Of a stretch of DNA of 12,540 bases, positions 7,750-12,540 are shown piece by piece (the stretch's first letter is position 1; every line of letters begins with the position of its first letter). The notes beneath the pieces are model-generated. The model saw nothing but the letters and a program-made list of their open reading frames with translations. It did no database searches and was not told the DNA's origin. The DNA is from Streptosporangiaceae bacterium (GTDB taxonomy: Bacteria; Actinomycetota; Actinomycetes; Streptosporangiales; Streptosporangiaceae). The stretch spans positions 1 to 12,540 of the forward strand of contig JASIJN010000366.1 of assembly GCA_030050125.1 (NCBI GenBank). The letters run 5' to 3'. A program made the translations under genes and the position numbers.

Positions 7750-8303
7750 AGATCTACACCCGCAAGGGCGATGCCGGCCAGACCAGCATCTGGGGAGGCC
7801 GTCGCCTCAGCAAGGACGACGCCAGGATGGAGGCGATCGGCGCCGTGGACGAGTGCAACGCCGCCATCGGATCGGTCCTGGCGTGCGGACTCCCAGACTC
7901 GCTGACCAGCATCCTGCAGACGGTACAGGGTCGGCTGTTCATCGTCGGCTGTGAGCTCGTGGCGCCCGACCAGGCCGGCAGTCGGGGCAACCTGCCGCGG
8001 CTCGTCGAGCAGGACATCAGCGAGGTGGAGGCCGCCATCGACGAGCTCGAACAGACCTTGCCCGAACTCCAGAACTTCATCCTTCCCGGCGGCACCGCCT
8101 CTGGAGCCGGGTTGCACGTCGCGCGGGGCAGCTGCCGCCGTGCGGAACGACGAGTCGCCACGCTGAGCCGGGCCGAAGGCACCGCCGCGGTCGTGCCCGC
8201 GTACCTCAACCGGCTGGCTGATCTGCTATTTGTCGCGGCCAGATGCGCCAACCACGCCGCAGGGGTATCCGATGTCGTGTGGAGCGGCAAAGCCAGCCGC
8301 TGA
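7746..8303 (+). CDS. pduO: Cob(I)alamin adenosyltransferase, PduO type
   Basis: This 185-aa enzyme transfers the adenosyl group from ATP to cob(I)alamin, making adenosylcobalamin in the cytoplasm. The N-terminal ATP-binding motif TRKGDAGQTSIWGG (5-18) is intact, followed by KDDARMEAIGAVDECNAAIG (23-42). Further family blocks are FILPGG (111-116), RGSCRRAERR (127-136) and the C-terminal NRLADLLFVAARCAN (155-169), which includes the corrin-proximal helix. The length is typical of a single-domain PduO/MMAB enzyme. The ATG at 7746 overlaps the FhuF-like stop, with a purine-rich site (GAAGGAAGGGG) about 12 bases upstream. It is the last gene before a 178-base gap, so it probably closes the operon. 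PduO enzymes need Co(I), which makes the preceding redox protein a likely partner. Confidence 0.95.
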   Translation: MKIYTRKGDAGQTSIWGGRRLSKDDARMEAIGAVDECNAAIGSVLACGLPDSLTSILQTVQGRLFIVGCELVAPDQAGSRGNLPRLVEQDISEVEAAIDELEQTLPELQNFILPGGTASGAGLHVARGSCRRAERRVATLSRAEGTAAVVPAYLNRLADLLFVAARCANHAAGVSDVVWSGKASR

Positions 8304-8348
8304 CCAACCGTCCGACGCGCCCGCGCGGAATGAGCACCAAAGCCCGGG

Positions 8349-8366
8349 CTCGCGGGAATGCGCGAG
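8349..8366 (+). terminator. Short GC-rich hairpin after the cobalamin operon, possible terminator
   Basis: CTCGCG (8349-8354) and CGCGAG (8361-8366) form a 6-bp stem with a 6-base loop, followed by ATTT. It lies 45 bases after the adenosyltransferase stop. The stem is short and the T-run minimal, so this is only a candidate for the operon end. Confidence 0.35.
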
Positions 8367-8455
8367 ATTTACCCATGTTCCCTTTCGCCGCTTATGGATG
8401 GGGCCTCGGACTGTTTATCAGCAAAGCCATTTCACCGTTACGGACAGTGAGAATG

Positions 8456-8483
8456 TCATACCATCTCGGGACTTTCATACCAT
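8456..8483. repeat. Paired 9-base direct repeat before the amidohydrolase
   Basis: TCATACCAT occurs at 8456-8464 and again at 8475-8483, 19 bases apart start to start (about two helical turns). The second copy covers the ATG chosen for the amidohydrolase. TGTCAT (8455-8460) and ATGACA (8482-8487) also form an inverted pair around it. The 178-base gap (8304-8481) is noticeably AT-richer than its surroundings. A regulator site is possible but no known motif is recognised. Confidence 0.4.
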
Positions 8484-9756
8484 GACACGCGCAGGACGTT
8501 GTCAGGGTGGATCGAACGGCGCCGGGCGGGAGCCGGGCGGCGATTTGGGCCCTCGGTACGTGGTGAGCGCCGGGCACGTCTTCGACGGCTCGCGCTTCCT
8601 GGCCGGCGGCGCCCAGGTCCTTGTGGACGGCGGCCTGATTGTAGCGGTGCAGCCACGGCACAGGCCGTACCCGGAGGGCTGGCCGGTGATCGACCGTGCC
8701 GGCGGCACCGTCTTGCCCGGGCTCATCGATACCCATGTGCATCTGGTGGGCAGCGGGGAGCCCGATGCGCTGGCACGGGACGCCGGCCGGTCCGGCGCGG
8801 AGCGCGAGCTGGTGATCCGCCGATCCCTGCGGCAGCAGCTGCAGCAGGGCGTCACGACCGTCCGGGATCTCGGGGACACCCGGTGGGCCGTGCTGGGCCG
8901 TACGGCGCAGGACGGCGAGCCGTCCGTCGTGGCGTCCGGCCCGCCGATCACCTCCCCCGGCGGGCATTGCGCCGCCATGGGCGGTGAGGCCAGTGACGCG
9001 GTCTCACTACGCGCCCTCGTGGCCGAAGCGCACGAGCGGGGCGCGCAAACAGTGAAGATCGTGGTGAGCGGCGGGGCGATGAGCGCCGGCTCGGACCTGC
9101 TCGAGCTGCAGTTCGACGTGGGCGAGGTCCGGCTGGTCGTCGAGGAGGCGCACCGCCGGGGATTGCCGGTGACGGCGCACGCCCATTCCGTGCCGTCGGT
9201 CGAGGTGTGCGTCGCCGCGGGTGTCGACGGAATCGAGCACTGCACCTGCCTGACCGCCCGCGGCATCCGCACTTCGACGGCACTGATCGACGCGCTGGCC
9301 GCGCGCCGGATCGAGGTGTGCCCCACCTTCGGCCGCCTGCCCGGGCTGCCGCCCTCCCCCCAGGCCATCGAGGTGATGCGGCGCACCGGGATGACCTTGC
9401 AGGCCCGGTTTGAGCAGGTCGGCGCGCTCTTCGCCGCCGGGGTGCCGATCCTGGCCGGGTCTGACGCGGGCATTCACCCGGCCAAACCGCACGGGGTGCT
9501 GGCGCATTCGGTTGCCGAGCTGACCCAGTCCGGGCTGCCGGTCGCCGCCGCACTGGCAGCCGCCACGTCCGCGGCCGCCGACGTGTGCGGCCTGGGCGGC
9601 AGCCGCGGCAGGCTCCGCCCGGGGAAGGCGGCCGACCTGCTGGTCGTCGAGGGTGACCTGGCCGAGGATGTCGCGGCGCTGACCCGGGCGCGGCTGGTGA
9701 TCCTGCGCGGCCGGGCGATCCCGCTCAGCGGCGGCGCGCCACAAGAACGGAGTTGA
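8482..9756 (+). CDS. Metal-dependent amidohydrolase (imidazolonepropionase/prolidase-like)
   Basis: This 424-aa protein belongs to the amidohydrolase superfamily. The metal ligands are in order: HxH in GLIDTHVHLVG (His85, His87), the probable carboxylated lysine in VKIVVSGGAMS (Lys192), histidines in VTAHAHS (His233 or His235) and GIEHC (His253), and the catalytic Asp in LAGSDAG (Asp328). The flanking beta-sandwich pieces are also present (VFDGSRFLAGGAQVLVDGGLI near the N-terminus and LRPGKAADLLVVEGD near the C-terminus). The substrate cannot be read from the sequence; relatives hydrolyse cyclic amides, X-Pro dipeptides and similar molecules. The ATG at 8482 is the best in-frame start before conserved sequence, but its ribosome binding site is weak and GTGs near 8560-8565 are alternatives. 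It is probably transcribed separately from the B12 operon. Its last 32 bases overlap the convergent nicotianamine-synthase-like gene. Confidence 0.88.
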   Translation: MTRAGRCQGGSNGAGREPGGDLGPRYVVSAGHVFDGSRFLAGGAQVLVDGGLIVAVQPRHRPYPEGWPVIDRAGGTVLPGLIDTHVHLVGSGEPDALARDAGRSGAERELVIRRSLRQQLQQGVTTVRDLGDTRWAVLGRTAQDGEPSVVASGPPITSPGGHCAAMGGEASDAVSLRALVAEAHERGAQTVKIVVSGGAMSAGSDLLELQFDVGEVRLVVEEAHRRGLPVTAHAHSVPSVEVCVAAGVDGIEHCTCLTARGIRTSTALIDALAARRIEVCPTFGRLPGLPPSPQAIEVMRRTGMTLQARFEQVGALFAAGVPILAGSDAGIHPAKPHGVLAHSVAELTQSGLPVAAALAAATSAAADVCGLGGSRGRLRPGKAADLLVVEGDLAEDVAALTRARLVILRGRAIPLSGGAPQERS

Positions 9757-10609
9757 CCACCTCACCGAGCGGGTGCACCAGCACCTGCGGCACGCAGCCC
9801 GCTGCCTGCGCCACGTCACCGGGCTCGACCACGGCATACAGCAGCGAGCGCAGGCCGCGGGCACTGCGTACCACCAGGTAGGCGCCCGGATCCAGGGCGC
9901 GGCCCACGGCGTCCAGCACCGCCAGCTTCTGGCCACGGGTGTGCCCGGCGAGGGCCGCCACGACAACCACGTCGCAGCCGGCCAGCAGCCGCGCCATGTC
10001 CTCGGCCGAGGTGGCGTCGGCCTGGGCCACGCGAAGGCCCGGTCCGGGGGCGAGGCGGCCCAGCAGTCGCCGGGCGAGGTCTGCGGCCTGAGGCTCGTTG
10101 TCGACCACATCCACGGCCGCACCCAGTTCGCGGTGCATCAGCAGGGCGCTCACAGGCAGCGAACCGCCGCCCAGGAAACAGGCACGCGCCCCTGGACGGG
10201 GAACGTGGCCCGCTCCGGCGAGCGTGTGCATCTCCAGGCGGCTTAGCTGCTGGTAGTTCTCCAGGTAGGGGAACCGGCCCAGTTCGGCCCAGGGATCCGC
10301 GGCCTCCAGCACCCGGTGCGCCCAGGCCCGTTCGAGCAGCGACTCGCCCCGCGAGCAGAGGCGGAGCAGTTCGGGCCGCAGCCGCCGGATCCGGGGGTCG
10401 GCCAGGACGGGCCGTGCCGCCCGGTCGTCAGCGTGGACGCAGACCCGCACGAGCTCTTGGAAGAGCGCGTTCACGTCGGGGCCCGGAGCCAGATTGTCGA
10501 GGCGGCTCAGGTCCTGGTGGAGCCGGAGGACCTGGTCGCAGAGCCCGGCGGGGGGCTCGATCTCGACGTCGGGGGGAAACTCGGCAGTGCGCGAAGCGGC
10601 GACGCTCAT
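9725..10609 (-). CDS. Nicotianamine-synthase-like protein (metallophore biosynthesis)
   Basis: The 294-aa product matches the nicotianamine synthase family, which joins aminobutyrate units from S-adenosylmethionine into a metal-chelating molecule. Family blocks include LHQDLSRLDNLAPGPDVNALF (30-50), RRLRPELLRLCSRGESLLE (75-93), DPWAELGRFPYLENYQQLSRLE (105-126), the SAM-binding loop FLGGGSLPVSALLM (145-158), DVVDNEP (167-173) and the ending YLVVRSARGLRSLLYAV...HPLGEVVNSVLVARR. The length is close to plant and fungal enzymes and slightly longer than archaeal or CntL-type bacterial ones. The ATG at 10609 overlaps the stop of the upstream acetyltransferase by one base (TGATG), so the two are probably co-translated. 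Nicotianamine and its opine derivatives chelate Ni, Co, Zn, Cu and Fe. No opine dehydrogenase or histidine racemase is in the window. How many SAM units are used cannot be told. Confidence 0.9.
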   Translation of the reverse strand: MSVAASRTAEFPPDVEIEPPAGLCDQVLRLHQDLSRLDNLAPGPDVNALFQELVRVCVHADDRAARPVLADPRIRRLRPELLRLCSRGESLLERAWAHRVLEAADPWAELGRFPYLENYQQLSRLEMHTLAGAGHVPRPGARACFLGGGSLPVSALLMHRELGAAVDVVDNEPQAADLARRLLGRLAPGPGLRVAQADATSAEDMARLLAGCDVVVVAALAGHTRGQKLAVLDAVGRALDPGAYLVVRSARGLRSLLYAVVEPGDVAQAAGCVPQVLVHPLGEVVNSVLVARRR

Positions 10610-11178
10610 CAGCCGGCGTGGTGCAGCAGCGCCTGGGCGTCGATCTCGAAGTGGACACAGTTGAACGGGTCCGGGCGGCTGTCGTGGACCTCACGGACGG
10701 GCAGGGCGCGCCAGAACGCCTCCGCCCCAGGCACCCCGGCGTCCGTATGCAGGTACACGCGACGGTAGCCGCCGGGTCCGGTGCTCCACGCGACGGCATG
10801 CTCCACCAGGGCGCGGCCCAAGCCCCGACGCCGGCCCCGGCCCGAGACCCATACCCGCACCAACTGGCAGACATCGGGCTGGTTGTACCGCTCGGCCAGC
10901 CAGCCAGGGTTTGGCGGGCTAGCCAGCTCACAAGGCCGCACGGCCGCGGTGCCGAGCAACTCGCCCCCAAGCCGCGCCACCAGCAGAGCCGATCGTGGCC
11001 GACGCAGGTAGGCCGCCTCCAGGTCGTCCAGGTCCCGGTGCCACTGCGGGCGGTAGCCGCCCAGATCGCTTTCCAGCACCTCCCGCATCACGTGCTCGGC
11101 GGCTGGCAGGTCGGGCGGCCCGGCGAGCGTAACGCGGAGCTGGGTACTGCCGACGGCGGCGGCCTGTGGTGCCAACAT
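10609..11178 (-). CDS. GNAT-family N-acetyltransferase paired with the nicotianamine-synthase-like gene
   Basis: This 189-aa protein has the GNAT acetyl-CoA motif: QLVRVWVSGRGRRRGLGRAL (105-124) with the pyrophosphate loop R116-R-R-G-L-G121. An AAVRPCE strand lies before it and YRRVYLHTDAGVPGAEAFWRAL (138-159) after it, the usual motif B region. It would acetylate an amine using acetyl-CoA in the cytoplasm. It is the first gene of a two-gene minus-strand operon with the nicotianamine-synthase-like gene. Its substrate may therefore be a nicotianamine-type amine or a precursor; this is inferred from position only. The annotated start is ATG 11178; the adjacent TTG at 11175 has more normal spacing to the ribosome binding site. 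The upstream gap holds an iron-box-like sequence. Confidence 0.87.
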   Translation of the reverse strand: MLAPQAAAVGSTQLRVTLAGPPDLPAAEHVMREVLESDLGGYRPQWHRDLDDLEAAYLRRPRSALLVARLGGELLGTAAVRPCELASPPNPGWLAERYNQPDVCQLVRVWVSGRGRRRGLGRALVEHAVAWSTGPGGYRRVYLHTDAGVPGAEAFWRALPVREVHDSRPDPFNCVHFEIDAQALLHHAG

Positions 11179-11180
11179 GA

Positions 11181-11189
11181 TCTCCTCTT
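11181..11189 (-). promoter_or_regulatory. Ribosome binding site of the GNAT gene
   Basis: Reading on the minus strand, AAGAGGAGA precedes ATG 11178, with only about 3 bases between AGGAG and ATG. The spacing is short; it becomes 6 bases if the adjacent TTG codon (11175) is the start. Confidence 0.55.
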
Positions 11190-11206
11190 GGGATGGCGTC
11201 TGCCAG

Positions 11207-11225
11207 TTAGATAAGCCTTTGAGTA
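11207..11225. promoter_or_regulatory. Degenerate iron-box-like (DtxR/IdeR/DmdR) sequence
   Basis: The sequence TTAGATAAGCCTTTGAGTA agrees with the DtxR/IdeR consensus TWAGGTWAGSCTWACCTWA at 14 of 19 positions by hand alignment. The left half is nearly intact and the right half is poor. It lies 29-47 bases upstream of the GNAT start, and on the minus strand it overlaps a possible -10 (TTATCT). Iron-dependent repression of a metallophore operon would make sense, but the right half is weak enough that this may be chance. Confidence 0.35.
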
Positions 11226-11443
11226 CGTTCAGAGCTGACGCGGCCGCATCGATTGTTCCTTGGCGGAACTTGTGATCGGCCTATTCGCAGCCGATGATAT
11301 CGCGACGGCGATCGCCGGCCGTTGTTACTGGGATTTATGGGAGCAACCACTTTCTACGCACAGCAGCCCCGGCTCGCCCGTTGTACGACCATTTCACGCA
11401 GCGCGGAATAGTGCTCGGGCGCACGCGACGCGCTGGCAGCGAA
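11226..11443. other. Intergenic stretch with no gene recognised
   Basis: This region separates the start of the GNAT operon from the end of the amidase gene. It is slightly less GC-rich than its surroundings. It contains a perfect 12-base palindrome, CGGCGATCGCCG (11306-11317), which includes GCGATCGC. Short open frames across it lack ribosome binding sites and protein-like composition. No clear terminator for the amidase gene was found here. Confidence 0.5.
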
Positions 11444-12394
11444 CTAGCGCTGCTTTGCCGCGGCGAAGTACTGGCCGACCGCCTGCGCTATGCCGTCGGC
11501 GATCGCCTGCTGGCCCGCTGCGCTCACCGCGACCGACGCCTCGGACGGATCCGTCATGTACAGCGGCTCGATCAGGGCTCCCGGCATGGTGCTCGGCGTC
11601 GAGAAGTACCCCGGCTTGGCGGGGCCGAGCAGGAGCAGGTGACCGTACGCGACGTCGGCGCTGGTGAGCGCCGAGCCGAGCCCGCTGTCCGGCACGACCC
11701 CGGCGTCGGGGATCGCGTAGCCGCGCGCGTTCATGGCCGCGAGCACGTCGTCTTGCAGCAGCGTCGCCAGCCCCAGGTTCGCGGCCGAGAACGGCCGGTC
11801 CGCGTCATACCCGGTGAGGCACCCCGCGTCCCCCTGGTATCCGCCGTCCATGTAGATGCCGACCAGAATGCTGGCCCGGGCCAGGTCGGCGCACACGTCG
11901 CGAGCCGCGACATCGGCCAGCGCCGCCGACGCGGTGAGCACGCCGCCGGAGGTGTCGGCGGCAGTGAGGCGGGTCACCGATGTGTTCTCGGTCCGTGACA
12001 CGACCACCCGGTAACCGCGGGCGCGAAGCAGCGCCATCGTGTCGAGTTCGACGGCCAGGTTCACGGTGGATTCCTCGGCCGGCGCACCGGTCTCGGTGGT
12101 GCCGACCGCGCCGGGGTCGACCCCGCCGTGACCGGCGTCGAGGAACACCGTCTCGTGCTGGTCGCCCGACGTCGGCGGGAACGCCATGCACGCGCCCGGG
12201 CTGAACAGCTCCGGGCTGATGGCCTGGCCGTCCGTCCGGGCCGCCGCCACGCTCCGGTACCGCACGCTCGGCCGCCGGGCTGCCCGGACGGCGACGTGCC
12301 CGCCCGCGGCGACCGCGTGCAGCAGCAGCAGCGCCGAGCACGCCGCCGCGGCAAGCAAGGCGACGGTGAGCGTAACCTTGGCCCGTTCCGGCAT
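11444..12394 (-). CDS. Exported Amidase_3-type N-acetylmuramoyl-L-alanine amidase, zinc site altered
   Basis: This 316-aa protein starts with a basic N-terminus and a hydrophobic helix (about residues 7-30), acting as a signal peptide or membrane anchor, so it works outside the membrane. The Amidase_3 core follows: VFLDAGHGGVDPGAVG (83-98, His89), a Glu pair before the NL helix (Glu107/Glu108, VNLAVEL), LLRARGYRVVVSR (122-134), and the catalytic-Glu strand GALIEPLYMTDPSEA (272-286, Glu276). The third zinc ligand normally lies in an SIHA(N/D) motif. Here the matching strand reads LVGIYMDGG (177-185), with Tyr181 in place of His. The family cleaves the amide between N-acetylmuramic acid and L-alanine in peptidoglycan. 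The substitution raises the possibility of a changed or inactive enzyme. A weak GGAG lies about 12 bases before ATG 12394. No conserved sorting or binding domain is seen. Confidence 0.85.
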   Translation of the reverse strand: MPERAKVTLTVALLAAAACSALLLLHAVAAGGHVAVRAARRPSVRYRSVAAARTDGQAISPELFSPGACMAFPPTSGDQHETVFLDAGHGGVDPGAVGTTETGAPAEESTVNLAVELDTMALLRARGYRVVVSRTENTSVTRLTAADTSGGVLTASAALADVAARDVCADLARASILVGIYMDGGYQGDAGCLTGYDADRPFSAANLGLATLLQDDVLAAMNARGYAIPDAGVVPDSGLGSALTSADVAYGHLLLLGPAKPGYFSTPSTMPGALIEPLYMTDPSEASVAVSAAGQQAIADGIAQAVGQYFAAAKQR

Positions 12395-12540
12395 GACCGC
12401 TGCTCCATGGACGTCTCGCTGGGCGCACCCCTCTCGTGCATAGCCACTTCTGCTGAGCGGTTGCCGACGGCGAGCGCAAGGTCCGCTGCGAATCGCCGTC
12501 TCAGTTCGGGCCAGGGTTCGGGGGTCTTGCCGGGCCCGGC

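Noticed and set aside
8230..8481. Longer amidohydrolase starting at 8230
   Set aside because: It would overlap the adenosyltransferase end, and the added residues look like out-of-frame sequence.
8304..8481. Promoter for the amidohydrolase in the AT-richer gap
   Set aside because: Several weak -10/-35-like pairs can be drawn but none has a good match with normal spacing.
11306..11317. 12-base palindrome CGGCGATCGCCG as an operator
   Set aside because: GC-rich palindromes of this size are common in such genomes, and it lies far from either gene start.
12395..12540. Possible gene on the minus strand running off the right edge (frame with PGKTPEPWPELRRRFAADLALAVGNRS)
   Set aside because: The frame is open to the edge but continues over the amidase as a shadow; only about 45 codons are visible, with no motif to support it. 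No promoter could be assigned with confidence either.
1..12540. CRISPR array, transposon ends, tRNA/rRNA genes or phage defence cassette
   Set aside because: No regular repeat-spacer pattern, transposase-like protein, terminal inverted repeats or RNA gene signature was seen on either strand.

Overview
The window is high-GC DNA with dense coding, frequent 1- to 4-base start/stop overlaps, GTG starts, a lipoprotein-type binding protein and strong G/C bias at third codon positions. This fits an actinomycete chromosome (Streptomyces/Actinomadura-like or a relative). No insertion sequence, tRNA, rRNA or CRISPR array is visible, and nothing marks the region as recently acquired. The species cannot be named from the sequence.

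Layout. (1) 1-1553 (+): the end of a secreted phospholipase C/phosphoesterase-family protein, cut by the left window edge. (2) 1455-2582 (-): a luciferase-like (LLM-class) flavin-dependent oxidoreductase, convergent with and overlapping gene 1. A perfect 16-bp inverted repeat lies in the shared tail. (3) 2709-8303 (+): a promoter, a cobalamin riboswitch and six tightly packed genes. These are a BtuF-like lipoprotein, a BtuC-like permease, a BtuD-like ATPase with an extra C-terminal region, an unrecognised 183-aa His/Cys-rich protein, an FhuF-like [2Fe-2S] protein and a PduO-type cobalamin adenosyltransferase. (4) 8482-9756 (+): a metal-dependent amidohydrolase. (5) 9725-11178 (-): a two-gene operon of a GNAT acetyltransferase and a nicotianamine-synthase-like protein, with a degenerate iron-box-like sequence upstream. 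(6) 11444-12394 (-): an exported Amidase_3-type cell-wall amidase in which the residue aligning with one zinc-binding histidine appears to be tyrosine.

How the genes fit together. The central operon reads as a self-contained corrinoid route. The transporter imports the corrinoid, a redox protein could reduce the cobalt, and the adenosyltransferase makes the coenzyme. When B12 is plentiful the riboswitch would mask the ribosome binding site of the first gene. PduO-type enzymes need cob(I)alamin, so an FhuF-like iron-sulfur protein encoded 4 bases upstream is a natural candidate for the corrinoid reductase. The unknown 183-aa protein is a candidate partner in intracellular corrinoid handling. 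The nicotianamine-synthase-like/GNAT pair about 1.4 kb downstream suggests a small metallophore, giving the neighbourhood a metal-acquisition theme. No evidence in the window links the two operons by shared regulation.
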